Shown here piece after piece: positions 29,853-38,546 of a stretch of DNA of 64,000 nucleotides (its first letter is position 1; the number at the start of each line of letters is the position of its first letter). Source of the DNA: Prescottella equi. Its GTDB lineage: Bacteria; Actinomycetota; Actinomycetes; Mycobacteriales; Mycobacteriaceae. A model generated the notes under the pieces. The model saw nothing but the letters and a program-made list of their open reading frames with translations, had not been told where the DNA came from and ran no database searches. The stretch spans positions 124,001 to 188,000 of the forward strand of contig NZ_LWTX01000004.1 of NCBI RefSeq assembly GCF_002094305.1. The letters run 5' to 3'. The position numbers were made by a program, and so were the translations under genes.

Positions 29853-30563
29853 ATGAACTCGCAGCGGAGCCGTTCGGTTCGGGTCGCCTGGACGGTTTTC
29901 GGGCTCCTCGGGGTCGCACATCTCGCCGCCCAACTAGTCGATGCCGACGCGGTCGCGAACGCCACCCAGTGGTTCCTCATGCCTGTGCTGGCGGCAATCG
30001 TGTGGCTGTCGACCGAGACGCCGCGCACGCGGCTGGTGATTCTGGTCCTGATCGCGCTGGGCTTCTCGTGGCTCGGCGACACCGCCCCCGACCTCGCCGA
30101 CGGGGACACGGCGTTCCTGCTGATGGTGGGCTTCTTCCTGGCGGCTCAAGCGACGTATATCGCCGCTTTCGTGCCGTTCAACGGGCGCGGGGTGATACGC
30201 CGACACGCCGGCCTGGTCGCGGTGTACGCCGTCGCCGTCGTACTGCTCGTCGCCGCGTGCGCGCCGGGCGCCGGGGCCCTACTGGTTCCCGCACTGGTCT
30301 ACGGGACAGCGCTCGGGGCCATGGCGGTGCTGTCGGCGGGACTCGGGCGCACCGCGGCGATCGGCGGCGGTCTGTTCCTGGTCTCGGACGGCATGATCGC
30401 GCTCGGCGCCTTCGCCGATTGGTTCGAGCCCCCGGCGGAAGGATTCTGGATCATGGCGACGTACATCGCTGCGCAGGTGCTGATCGTGCTGGGAGTGCTC
30501 GCGCGAGACCGGGGTCACCACTCGGCCGTGTCCGCGCCCCAGGCTCTCGCCGGAAAGGGATAG
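29853..30563 (+). CDS. YhhN/TMEM86-family membrane protein (lysoplasmalogenase-like)
   Basis: The 236-residue protein has eight hydrophobic segments. The family signature is visible as GFSWLGDTAPDL (about 69-80) with the acidic pair needed by lysoplasmalogenases, and FLVSDGMIAL (about 173-182). The eukaryotic relative TMEM86 hydrolyses vinyl-ether lysolipids; whether this protein does is unknown. ATG 29853 is preferred, with GTG 29847 two codons upstream as alternative. Its last 49 bases overlap the end of the convergent CoA-transferase-like gene. Confidence 0.8.
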   Translation: MNSQRSRSVRVAWTVFGLLGVAHLAAQLVDADAVANATQWFLMPVLAAIVWLSTETPRTRLVILVLIALGFSWLGDTAPDLADGDTAFLLMVGFFLAAQATYIAAFVPFNGRGVIRRHAGLVAVYAVAVVLLVAACAPGAGALLVPALVYGTALGAMAVLSAGLGRTAAIGGGLFLVSDGMIALGAFADWFEPPAEGFWIMATYIAAQVLIVLGVLARDRGHHSAVSAPQALAGKG

Positions 30564-31777
30564 TCGGGGAACTCCGGCAGCGGTGGCCGTGCCGTGGTGA
30601 TCCCGTCACGGGTGACGACCGTGGCCGGTCCCGGCGCCGCCGCGACCGGCGGTTCGGCGCGCCGACCGGGAGCGGCGAGCAGCCAGGCTGCGGTGCGCGC
30701 GAGGGAGACGTCGACGTCGTGTCCGCCGCCGTCGTGGTGGCGGCGGGCGAGGGCGTCCAGCACGCCGGAGGCCAGCAGGTAACCCGACGCGTGGTCGAGG
30801 ATCTGCGCGGGCAGCGCGCCGGGCCGTCCGTCGCCCTCGACCAGCGCGATGCCCGACGCGGCCTGCACGATGCTGTCGAAGCCGCGGCGGCCGGCCCAGG
30901 GGCCGCGGTGACCCCAGGCGCAGACCCGGCCGTGGATCAACCCGGGACGGTACCCGGCGGCGTCGCCGATCAGGGACTCGACGGCGCCCGGCCGGTACCC
31001 GGTGAGCAGGATGTCGGAGCGGGTGAGCAGTGTCCGGAACCGTTCGAGTCCACCGGCGTCCCGCAGGTCGAGCAGCGCCGTCCGCTTTCCCTGCCCGTTC
31101 TCGAGATGCTGCCACGCGATCTCGGGCAGGGCCGGTGGATCGATCCGCAACACGTCGGCCCCGAGCAACGCGAGCGCGCGCGACGCGACCGGGCCGGCGA
31201 TCACGCGGGTGAGATCCAGAACGCGCACCCCGGTCAGCGGTTGCAAGGCGGTACCCGTCGCTCGGTGCGACGACCGGTCGCTGCGGGCGTGAACGCTCAC
31301 GAGTGCGCCCGACGCTGCCGCGACACCGGCGGCACTCGATGCCCACTCCTGCTCGGTGCGGACGCGGACCGCGATCGCCTCGCCCGCGGCCGCCCGCTCC
31401 TCCACTTCTGCGCCGGACAGGGTCGCGACACGTCGGGCGAATTCTGCTCGCGAGCAGTCCGCGGGCAGGTCGACGATGTCGGTCAGTCGGGCGCGGTGGT
31501 GGGGATAGTTCGCATGCGTGCGGATCCAGCCGTCCGCGACGTCGAAGAAGCCCGACAGCTCCGCGAACCCCGCGACCGGTCGGCCGTCTCGGCGGAACAT
31601 CCGGTCACCGGCGAACGAGGCGGCGATCCGCTCCGGAGCGATGGTCACCCCGTGCGGTGCGTGCCCGGTCGCGACCCGCATCGCGTCGGCTGCCGTCGCG
31701 AATGCGGACACCGCGTGCACCGCGAGGTCGAAGGCGGGCAACCGGGCCGCCAGGAACGCATGAGTCGGGGGAGTCAC
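30515..31777 (-). CDS. CaiB/BaiF family (class III) CoA transferase-like protein
   Basis: The 420-residue protein is a variant of family III CoA transferases. The hallmark LTGVRVLDLTRVIAGPVASRALALLGADVLRIDPP comes in the middle (from about residue 190), not at the N-terminus, so a domain of about 185 residues precedes it; the N-terminal part itself resembles a degenerate second copy (AERIAASFAGDRMFRRDGRPVAGF). The usual catalytic Asp position lies in FDSIVQAASGIAL. Two-copy forms are known in this superfamily. GTG 31777 is chosen. It is divergent from the DinB gene with a palindrome between. Confidence 0.75.
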   Translation of the reverse strand: MTPPTHAFLAARLPAFDLAVHAVSAFATAADAMRVATGHAPHGVTIAPERIAASFAGDRMFRRDGRPVAGFAELSGFFDVADGWIRTHANYPHHRARLTDIVDLPADCSRAEFARRVATLSGAEVEERAAAGEAIAVRVRTEQEWASSAAGVAAASGALVSVHARSDRSSHRATGTALQPLTGVRVLDLTRVIAGPVASRALALLGADVLRIDPPALPEIAWQHLENGQGKRTALLDLRDAGGLERFRTLLTRSDILLTGYRPGAVESLIGDAAGYRPGLIHGRVCAWGHRGPWAGRRGFDSIVQAASGIALVEGDGRPGALPAQILDHASGYLLASGVLDALARRHHDGGGHDVDVSLARTAAWLLAAPGRRAEPPVAAAPGPATVVTRDGITTARPPLPEFPDYPFPARAWGADTAEW

Positions 31778-31841
31778 CTCGTGAAGGCTAGGGCCCGGCC
31801 GAGGATCCGCCTGCCGCCGACACCCGAGTTTCGCCCGCCTC

Positions 31842-31872
31842 GCTATTGCGGACCGAATGTGTCCGCAATAGC
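31842..31872. promoter_or_regulatory. 12-base perfect inverted repeat in divergent promoter region
   Basis: GCTATTGCGGAC (31842-31853) and GTCCGCAATAGC (31861-31872) are exact inverse copies with a 7-base centre. The element lies 65 bases before the CoA-transferase-like gene and 54 bases before the DinB gene, in their shared upstream region. It is too far from any stop codon to be a terminator. It is a good operator candidate, but no regulator gene is adjacent. Confidence 0.6.
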
Positions 31873-31926
31873 TCGTAGCGTGGTCTTCATCGAGCTCGAC
31901 CCACACCGACCGAAGGACGAAACACC

Positions 31927-32454
31927 ATGAGTGGAATCGACAGCGGACGCGCCGACATCCTTGCGCTGCTCGACGATCAGCGCCACAACTTCCTGATCAC
32001 CGTGCGGGGGATCGACGACGAGCAGGCCCGGACGCGTTCGACCGTGAGCGACCTCACGCTCGGGGGTCTGGTCAAGCACGTGACCCACACCGAGCGGGAC
32101 TGGGTGCGCAAGATCGTCGAGCGCGACGAGACCGCGGAGTTCGACATGGAGACTGCGATGGCGACGTACACGATGACCGAGGACGAGACCCTCGCCGGTC
32201 TGCTCGACGACTATCGGGCAACCGCGCAGGAGACCGCGCGGGTGGTCGCGTCGCTCGACGACCTCGACCTGCTCGTCCCGCTGCCGACCGCACCGTGGGC
32301 ACCGGAACGGCAGTGGTGGACCGCACGCCGGGTGCTGCTGCACGTGCTGCGCGAGACTTCGCACCATTCGGGCCACGCGGACATCATCCGCGAGTCGTTG
32401 GACGGGGCGAACACGACGATGCAGATGGGCGCCGACGCCGGTATGGAGTTCTGA
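31927..32454 (+). CDS. DinB-family metalloenzyme
   Basis: The 175-residue four-helix-bundle protein has the DinB histidines visible: HVTHTERDW at about 51-59 and ETSHHSGHADI at about 144-154. Family members are metal-dependent, and several are bacillithiol/mycothiol S-transferases. A mycothiol-dependent role would fit a genome with mshC, but is inferred. AGGA precedes ATG 31927. A strong hairpin follows the stop. Confidence 0.82.
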   Translation: MSGIDSGRADILALLDDQRHNFLITVRGIDDEQARTRSTVSDLTLGGLVKHVTHTERDWVRKIVERDETAEFDMETAMATYTMTEDETLAGLLDDYRATAQETARVVASLDDLDLLVPLPTAPWAPERQWWTARRVLLHVLRETSHHSGHADIIRESLDGANTTMQMGADAGMEF

Positions 32455-32461
32455 CGGCGGC

Positions 32462-32492
32462 GAACGCGCACACCGGGAGGGTGTGCGCGTTC
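32462..32492 (+). terminator. Hairpin after DinB gene
   Basis: GAACGCGCACACC (32462-32474) and GGTGTGCGCGTTC (32480-32492) form a perfect 13-base stem with a 5-base loop, starting 8 bases after the stop codon. It separates the DinB gene from the amidotransferase gene 43 bases on. Confidence 0.75.
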
Positions 32493-32535
32493 ATACTGGT
32501 GCGAGACCGGCCTCGACGTCAGGAGGACGACGACC

Positions 32536-33411
32536 ATGTGTCGACTGTTCGGAATGTCAGCCGCCCCGCACCGCGTGCACGCCACCTTCTGGTTGCTCGA
32601 TGCGCAGGACAGCCTCGCCCAGCAGAGCCGGCGGATGCCGGACGGGACCGGTTTGGGCACGTTCACCGAGGACGGGACTCCACGGCTCGAGAAACAGCCC
32701 GTCGCCGCGTACGAGGACAGCCGGTTCGCGTGGGAGGCCAAGGAACGCGAGTCGGCCACGTTCGTCGCGCACGTGCGGTACGCGACCACGGGCGCGAACA
32801 ACCTCGCCGACACCCACCCGTTCGAGCAGAGGGGCCGACTGTTCGCGCACAACGGGGTGATCGAGGACCTGCCGAAGCTGGAGGCGGAACTGGGGGACTA
32901 CCGCGATCTGGTGCAGGGGGACACCGACTCCGAGCGCTACTTCGCGCTCATCACCCGGCACATCGACGAGAACGACGGCGACGTGGCTGCCGGGATCACG
33001 GCCGCGGTCGGCTGGATCGCCGACAACCTGCGGATGCTCTCGATCAATTTCGTCCTGATCGAGGCGGAACAGATGTGGGCGTTCCGCTACCCGGACACCG
33101 ACGACCTCATGGTGCTGCGGCGCCGTCCCGGAGGCCCCAGCGGGCGGCGACACCTCGACCACGCGAGCACTGCGGGCACCGTCCGGGCCAGGTCGGGTGC
33201 GCTCGCAACCCTGCCGGCGGTCGTGGTCGCGACCGAACCGATGGACGAGGATCCCGACTGGGAGTCGTTGTGCCCGGGCGAGCTTCTGCACGTGGGGCCG
33301 AACCACGAAGTGACCCGCACGATGATCCGCGAGCGACCGCCGAACCATCGGTTGACACTCGCGGATCTGTCCGAGCACGCCGCGTCGTCGCAGGGGCAGA
33401 GCGGCGCCTGA
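32536..33411 (+). CDS. Class II glutamine amidotransferase (YafJ/EgtC type)
   Basis: The 291-residue Ntn-hydrolase begins MCRLFGMS; Cys2 is the nucleophile exposed after removal of Met. Supporting motifs are HVRYATTG (about 79-86), HPFEQRGRLFAHNG (about 94-107) and GDTDSERYFAL. No synthase domain follows, so it is a stand-alone glutaminase-like enzyme whose acceptor is unknown. It is not next to egt genes, which argues against ergothioneine synthesis. AGGAGG lies 9 bases before ATG 32536. Confidence 0.85.
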   Translation: MCRLFGMSAAPHRVHATFWLLDAQDSLAQQSRRMPDGTGLGTFTEDGTPRLEKQPVAAYEDSRFAWEAKERESATFVAHVRYATTGANNLADTHPFEQRGRLFAHNGVIEDLPKLEAELGDYRDLVQGDTDSERYFALITRHIDENDGDVAAGITAAVGWIADNLRMLSINFVLIEAEQMWAFRYPDTDDLMVLRRRPGGPSGRRHLDHASTAGTVRARSGALATLPAVVVATEPMDEDPDWESLCPGELLHVGPNHEVTRTMIRERPPNHRLTLADLSEHAASSQGQSGA

Positions 33412-33414
33412 CGG

Positions 33415-34665
33415 TCAGGCCGGTTCGGCGTGGATCTCGAATCCCGCAGCGCGCAGGCGGTCGGCCAGCACGTCGCCCATCGCGGTCGCGGGGGTGAGGA
33501 CGCCGGCACGATCGGGTAGCTCGTCGCGCTGCAACGCCAACGCCAGCGCCGACTCGCCGAACATGACCGCCGTCGCCGCGTACCCGGGGTCGCCCTGCGC
33601 GGCGATTCGGCTGGTGTAGCGGGCGCCGGACGTCGTGTCGCCGTACAGGTCGATCGTGAAGTGGCCGCTGCGCCGCGCCTTCTCGCTCGGTCCCTCTCCC
33701 GGCTTGGGCAGCACACGGTCGAGCACCCAACGGGTCGGCGGGAACAGCAATCCGCCGACCAACGCACCCATGCCCGCGGCCACGGCTCCGGCCAGCACGG
33801 GGGACGCGAACGACGACCCGACGTTCATCACCTCGCGGTACCGGAAGTGTTTGCCGTATGCGTAGCCGGAGAGGGCGTTGGAGCGGCGGACCACCCGCGT
33901 GTTGTACGGGCCCATGAAGAAGGGTGCCTTCCATCCCGCCATCCCCGGCCTGATGTCCGACCCGCGCACGAGGGCCATGTCGGGCTGGCGGCCGAGATCC
34001 GGTTCCGCCGCCCGATCCGGGCTGAGCGAGTACGGCGAGACGGTGATCCGGCGCAGCTCGGCATCGCGCTTGGTGGCATCGAGTTGGGTCCGCAACGAAT
34101 CGATGGTGCCGCCGCTGACGCCGCCACGCATCGAGGTGACCACCAGCGTGGTGTCGGTGAGGTCACCGGCACCGTCCGCCTGGACGCGCCGGTGCAGCAC
34201 GTGTACGCCGAGATCCGAAGGGATCGAGTCGAATCCGCACGAGTGGACGATTCGGGCGCCACTCGCGACGGCCTTGTCGTGGAAGCGGTCGATGCTCTCC
34301 CGCGCGAAGGGCGTCTCCCCGGTGAGGTCGACGTAATCGGTTCCCGCTTCCGCGCACGCTGCGACGAGCGGCAGCCCGTACTTGGCGTACGGCCCGACGG
34401 TGGTCGCGACCACGTGGGTGGCGGCGGCGAGATCTCGCAACGACTGCTCGTCCTTCGCGTCCGCCCGCAGAAGCGGCCAATCCGCCGCGGTCGGACCCAG
34501 TTCCGCCCGGACGCGTTCGAGCCGGTCGATCGAGCGGCCCGCCAGGCCGATGCGGGTACCGCCCGGCGCGCTGCGTGCGAGGTACTCGGCGACCAGGCGC
34601 CCGACGAATCCGGTGGCGCCATAGACGACGACGTCGAGCGTGCGGGTGCGCTGTTCAGAGGTCAT
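33415..34665 (-). CDS. Saccharopine-dehydrogenase-like / trans-acting enoyl reductase family
   Basis: The 416-residue protein has an N-terminal Rossmann domain (VVYGATGFVGRLVAEYL at about 12-28). The family motif DYVDLTGE at about 110-117 and CGFDSIPSDLG at about 142-152 follow. A membrane-inserting helix pair near 290-310 (PVLAGAVAAGMGALVGGLLF) is also typical. The M. tuberculosis relatives Rv2449c and Rv2953 act in lipid metabolism; Rv2953 is the trans-acting enoyl reductase of phthiocerol synthesis. The substrate here is unknown. It converges on the amidotransferase gene with 3 bases between stops. Confidence 0.82.
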   Translation of the reverse strand: MTSEQRTRTLDVVVYGATGFVGRLVAEYLARSAPGGTRIGLAGRSIDRLERVRAELGPTAADWPLLRADAKDEQSLRDLAAATHVVATTVGPYAKYGLPLVAACAEAGTDYVDLTGETPFARESIDRFHDKAVASGARIVHSCGFDSIPSDLGVHVLHRRVQADGAGDLTDTTLVVTSMRGGVSGGTIDSLRTQLDATKRDAELRRITVSPYSLSPDRAAEPDLGRQPDMALVRGSDIRPGMAGWKAPFFMGPYNTRVVRRSNALSGYAYGKHFRYREVMNVGSSFASPVLAGAVAAGMGALVGGLLFPPTRWVLDRVLPKPGEGPSEKARRSGHFTIDLYGDTTSGARYTSRIAAQGDPGYAATAVMFGESALALALQRDELPDRAGVLTPATAMGDVLADRLRAAGFEIHAEPA

Positions 34666-34706
34666 ACGACGACCCTACTAGCGGGTAAGAAATCGTGCGA
34701 GGAAAG

Positions 34707-35084
34707 TCACACGGGGGCGCGGCGGCCGCTACCGCGATGCCGGAGCGTCACGAAACCGATCCACGACGCCACCACGCACAGCGCGACGAGTGCCCGGACC
34801 ACGTCGAGGGCGTCGGTCGGGTAGAGCACACCGGTCAGGTAGTGCGCGATGAATCCGTCCGACGGCAGTTGCTGCTCCCCGGCCTTGCCCCGGGCCCAGT
34901 TCTCGAGGTGCGTGAGAGGGCAGTCGAATCCGACGACCACCGTGGCGGATCCCCATGCCACCGCCGCGACGTGCAGCCAGATCGTCCGACGCCATCGCCA
35001 CGCGAGAAGGCCACCCGCCACCACGTACCCGAGGAACGCCAGGTGGACGAGGACCGTGGCGTCCACGAGAAACCCATACGGCAC
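34707..35084 (-). CDS. DUF2784 membrane protein
   Basis: The 125-residue protein has four hydrophobic helices (about 7-27, 35-51, 75-90 and 98-115). The DUF2784 hallmark FDCPLTHLENWAR lies at about 53-65, and a GFIAHYL segment follows. The function of the family is unknown. It is preceded by the UspA gene with 57 bases between, and the two may be co-transcribed. ATG 35084 is used. Confidence 0.82.
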   Translation of the reverse strand: MPYGFLVDATVLVHLAFLGYVVAGGLLAWRWRRTIWLHVAAVAWGSATVVVGFDCPLTHLENWARGKAGEQQLPSDGFIAHYLTGVLYPTDALDVVRALVALCVVASWIGFVTLRHRGSGRRAPV

Positions 35085-35141
35085 CGCGCCACCTCCCCGG
35101 CGAATCGGGACGGGTCTTCGGGAGTGGGACCTGGGTCCAGG

Positions 35142-35537
35142 CTACTGCGGTTCCTTCACCACCAGCACCGGAACGTCGACCTCGAGCAGGATGCGTTGCA
35201 GCGACCGTTCGAGCAGGAACTTGCCGATGGGAGACATCCGTTTGCTGCCCGCCACGAACAGTCCGGCGCCGCTGTCGGCGACGAGGTCGACGAGAGCGCC
35301 GACGCGGTCCCCGCTGTGCTCGCACGTCCGCAGTTCCCACGGGGATTCGCCGACTCCGCCGGCGTCGAGCACGGTCTGTACCTCCGCGCGCAGGGCCTCG
35401 CGGTCGGCGTCGCTGCCGGCATCGTCGAGCACCTGCAACACGAGCAGCTGTTCGCGACGCTGCATGGCTTCCCGCGCGGCGTACACCATGGCCACGCGGC
35501 CTTCCGGGCTGTCGCTGTGTGCAACGGCAATCGCCAT
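35142..35537 (-). CDS. Universal stress protein (UspA family), single domain
   Basis: The 131-residue protein has one Usp domain starting MAIAVAHSDSPEG and ending VDVPVLVVKEPQ. The usual ATP-binding loop G-x2-G-x9-G-S is degenerate (GSKRMSPIGKFLLERS), so it may not bind ATP. GGAGG lies 4 bases before ATG 35537. It is in line with the DUF2784 gene downstream and the SDR gene upstream. Confidence 0.82.
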   Translation of the reverse strand: MAIAVAHSDSPEGRVAMVYAAREAMQRREQLLVLQVLDDAGSDADREALRAEVQTVLDAGGVGESPWELRTCEHSGDRVGALVDLVADSGAGLFVAGSKRMSPIGKFLLERSLQRILLEVDVPVLVVKEPQ

Positions 35538-35628
35538 CAGGCCTCCAGAGCAGGGAGTGATCGGTACGCCCACCCAGTATCCCCGCTCCGCGGCGGAATG
35601 CCGGTGTGGCACACGTCGCTCTCCGCGC

Positions 35629-37083
35629 TCACCAGGGTGACGGCCGGTAGTCCTTGAGGAAGCACCCGTAGAGATCCACGCCCGCCTCGCCCTGCACGAT
35701 CGGGTCGTAGACCCGGGCCGCGCCGTCCACCAGGTCGAGCGGGGCGTGGAAACCTTCGTCGGCCAGGCGCAGCTTCGTGTAGTGCGGGCGCTCGTCGGTG
35801 ATCCAGCCGGTGTCGACGGCCGTCATGAGGATGCCGTCGTCGAGCATCTCCTTGGCGCTCGTGCGGGTGAGCATGTTCAGCGCGGCCTTGGCCATGTTGG
35901 TGTGGGGGTGGCCCGGGCCCTTGTAGGCGCGGCTGAACTGGCCCTCCATCGCCGAGACGTTCACCACGTACTTCCGCCGAGCCGCGGCCGCCGCCATCGA
36001 CGGACGCAGCCGCGAGACGAGGATGAACGGCGCGACCGAGTTGCACAGCTGCACCTCGAGCAACTCGATGGGATCGACCTCGCTCACCGTCTGGACCCAG
36101 CTGTTGGTGTGCGCCAGATCGGGCAGCAGCCCGCCGGCGTCGATCGCGACACCCTGTTCGATCCGGGCCGGGGTTGCGGAACCGGCGACGAGAGCGAGGG
36201 AACTCACCTCTTCGGCGGTCAGATTCGCGGACGCGGCCAGCGCGGACGTGGACAGCGAACCGGCCAGCGCGGCCGGGTGCGCGTCGCTGGTCTTGCCGAA
36301 CGTCACGACGTCGGGCAGCTCGCCGGCCGGCAGCGGCCCGGACTCGGCGTCGGCCAGCGCGCTGTACGCCCCGGGGGAGCGGCGCACCGTCTGCGCAGCG
36401 TTGTTGATCAGGATGTCGAGGGGCCCCTGCGCCGCAACGGAATCGGCCAGCGCGACCACCTGCGCGGGATCGCGCAGGTCGATGCCGACCACCCTCAGGC
36501 GGTGGATCCAGTCGGCGCTGTCCTCCATGGCCTTGAAACGCCGGATGGCGTCGTTCGGGAACCGGGTGGTGATCGTCAGGTGGGCGCCGTCGCGCAGCAG
36601 CCGCAACGCGATGTACATGCCGATCTTGGCGCGGCCTCCGGTGAGCAGGGCCCGGCGCCCGGTCAGATCGGTGCGCTGGTCCCGCTTCGCGTGACTGGCG
36701 GCCGCGCAGTCGGGGCACAGCTGGTGGTAGAACGCGTCCACCTGGGTGTACCGCTGCTTGCAGATGTAGCACGGGCGCGGCCGGATGAGCGTTCCCGCGG
36801 TGGCGCCGACCGTGTTCGACGTCAGCGGGATTCCGGCGGTCTCGTCGTCGATGCGGTCGGGCGAACCCGTCGCGGTTGCGGCGACGACGGCGCGATCGGC
36901 CTCGGAGACCGCGTCGCGCGTCTCGTTGCGGCGACGACGCTTGAGCTTCTTGAACAGGTTGCCGACGGCGCGCTGCAGTGCGACGGAGTCGGGGTGGTCG
37001 GCGTCGAGCGAGGATGCCTCCGACAGCACTCGCAGGCAGACGTCGAGGTCGGTGGGGTCGATCCCGGTCATCGGTTGTGCCAT
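35629..37083 (-). CDS. Divergent SDR with Cys4 zinc-ribbon-like insertion
   Basis: The 484-residue protein has a variable N-terminal region of about 100 residues and a basic segment (KKLKRRRR). A Cys4 ribbon-like module follows (CYIC, then CPDC 16 residues later, about 104-127). A short-chain dehydrogenase domain occupies about 138-484. The SDR core is atypical: the cofactor loop reads TGGRAKIG, and the YxxxK motif reads TNMAK, so the catalytic Tyr is replaced. NNAAQ and the Ser of VSAMEG are kept. It may bind NAD(P) without standard reductase chemistry. ATG 37083 is a tentative start; ATG 37071 is possible. Confidence 0.75.
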   Translation of the reverse strand: MAQPMTGIDPTDLDVCLRVLSEASSLDADHPDSVALQRAVGNLFKKLKRRRRNETRDAVSEADRAVVAATATGSPDRIDDETAGIPLTSNTVGATAGTLIRPRPCYICKQRYTQVDAFYHQLCPDCAAASHAKRDQRTDLTGRRALLTGGRAKIGMYIALRLLRDGAHLTITTRFPNDAIRRFKAMEDSADWIHRLRVVGIDLRDPAQVVALADSVAAQGPLDILINNAAQTVRRSPGAYSALADAESGPLPAGELPDVVTFGKTSDAHPAALAGSLSTSALAASANLTAEEVSSLALVAGSATPARIEQGVAIDAGGLLPDLAHTNSWVQTVSEVDPIELLEVQLCNSVAPFILVSRLRPSMAAAAARRKYVVNVSAMEGQFSRAYKGPGHPHTNMAKAALNMLTRTSAKEMLDDGILMTAVDTGWITDERPHYTKLRLADEGFHAPLDLVDGAARVYDPIVQGEAGVDLYGCFLKDYRPSPW

Positions 37084-37235
37084 CGGTGGGTAACTCAGTC
37101 CTGATCTCGAGTGGAGGCCGCTCGCCCCGGATGTGGGTGGGCCGACCGGACATTCTACCGACCGCACGAGTCGCCGATTCACGCTCGCCGGGCTGGTGAC
37201 ACGGCAGCCCCGCCGGAGGAGCATGTGAGCTACCA

Positions 37236-37260
37236 GGGGGACTGCCCCCGGGCAGCCCCC
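37236..37260. other. Strong GC hairpin in divergent leader region
   Basis: GGGGG plus CTGCCC (37236-37247, with one bulged A) pairs with GGGCAG plus CCCCC (37250-37260). The two flanking genes diverge from this 211-base region, so it is not a terminator of either. It would sit in the 5' leader of the subtilase mRNA, about 35 bases before the start codon. Confidence 0.45.
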
Positions 37261-37294
37261 GCTCGAGAGATGACCCTCGAGGAGGGTGAGGACA

Positions 37295-38509
37295 ATGAAC
37301 GAGTCGAACGGTTCCTCCGGACGATCCGCGACGGACCGGTCGGGGTCGGGCGCCGTCGTCGGTACCTTCGAGGCGCTGCACGGCGAGGCCGTCGTACCGG
37401 TCGAAGCGCCGCTCCAGAAGGACGGGCCGTTTCTTCCGGAACTGACCGAGGTGGACCTGCTGGTGCGGGCGCCGGATGCGCGCCGCGACTTCAACGTGTC
37501 GGGATCCGGAATCACCGTCGCGGTCCTCGACACGGGCCTGCGGTCGACGCACGTCGACTTCGCGGGACGTGTCGTGCCGGGCCGCAACTTCACGTCCGAC
37601 TACGGAGGTGACCCGTCGGAGGTGACCGACGGCCACGGCCACGGCACGTCCGTCGCGGGGATCGCCTGCGCCGGGCGGATCCACACCGGGATCGCACCGA
37701 ACGCGCGGATCGTGCCCGTGAAGGTCCTGTCGAACGCCGGCACCGGGCGGTTCGCCGACGTCCGTGACGCGCTCGACTGGCTCCTCGACCGCCGCTCCAT
37801 GCTGGGGATCTCGGCGCTGTGCCTGGCCACCGGCGCGGCCGACAACCGGACCACCGACACCGACATGCCCGGTGACGCGATCGGGGCGCTGCTGCAGGAG
37901 CTGACGGACGAGGGCGTGTGCTGTTGCCTCGCGGCCGGCAACGACTACTACGCGCACGGCGGAATGCAGGGAATGTGTTACCCGGCGATCTTCCGGCAGA
38001 CCATCAGTGTCGGTGCGGTGTACGACGCCGACGAGGGCAGCTTCCGGTACCGCGACGGCGCCAAGGCGTTCGCATCGGACTCCGACAGGCTGACGCCGTT
38101 CACGCAGCGCCTGCACCGGACGATCGGAGGGCCTTGCGCGACGGACACATTCGCACCGGGCTCGCCGATCACGTCGTCGGGCATCCTCAACGACACCGGT
38201 GAGTCGATCCAGTACGGCGCGAGCCAGGCGACACCCGTCGTGCTGGGCGTGGTGGCGTTGCTGCAGTCGTTCCACCTGCGGACGACGGGGCATCTGCCGA
38301 CGGTCGCGGACGTCAAGCGGTGGCTGGCCCGAGGCTCGACCGTCGTGTACGACGGTGCGGACGACCACGACAACGTCAATCACACCGAGTCGACGTTTCC
38401 TCGCGTGAGCGCGCTGGGCTCGCTGTTGGTGTGTGCCAAGGATCTCGCGGTGCGGGAACTGGCGGAGGCGCACCGCGTGGATCGGAGAGCCGGGACCATG
38501 CGCTCCTGA
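37295..38509 (+). CDS. Subtilisin-like S8 serine peptidase without signal peptide
   Basis: The 404-residue protein has a complete S8 triad: Asp in VAVLDTG (about 74), His in DGHGHGTSVAG (about 114) and Ser in YGASQATPV (about 307), with oxyanion Asn in LAAGND. The Ser motif is GAS instead of the usual GTS. No signal peptide or prosequence is visible, so the enzyme is probably cytoplasmic or exported by another route. A CCC triplet precedes the AAGN strand. GGAGGG lies 8 bases before ATG 37295. That ribosome site is inside a 6-base-pair hairpin, ACCCTC/GAGGGT (37273-37287), which may limit translation. Confidence 0.85.
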   Translation: MNESNGSSGRSATDRSGSGAVVGTFEALHGEAVVPVEAPLQKDGPFLPELTEVDLLVRAPDARRDFNVSGSGITVAVLDTGLRSTHVDFAGRVVPGRNFTSDYGGDPSEVTDGHGHGTSVAGIACAGRIHTGIAPNARIVPVKVLSNAGTGRFADVRDALDWLLDRRSMLGISALCLATGAADNRTTDTDMPGDAIGALLQELTDEGVCCCLAAGNDYYAHGGMQGMCYPAIFRQTISVGAVYDADEGSFRYRDGAKAFASDSDRLTPFTQRLHRTIGGPCATDTFAPGSPITSSGILNDTGESIQYGASQATPVVLGVVALLQSFHLRTTGHLPTVADVKRWLARGSTVVYDGADDHDNVNHTESTFPRVSALGSLLVCAKDLAVRELAEAHRVDRRAGTMRS

Positions 38510-38546
38510 CGACGAGAGCGGACCGATCTCGGGGGGTGGATGGAGA

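Noticed and set aside
32536-33411. EgtC of ergothioneine synthesis
   Set aside because: Fold matches, but no egtA, B, D or E genes are adjacent.
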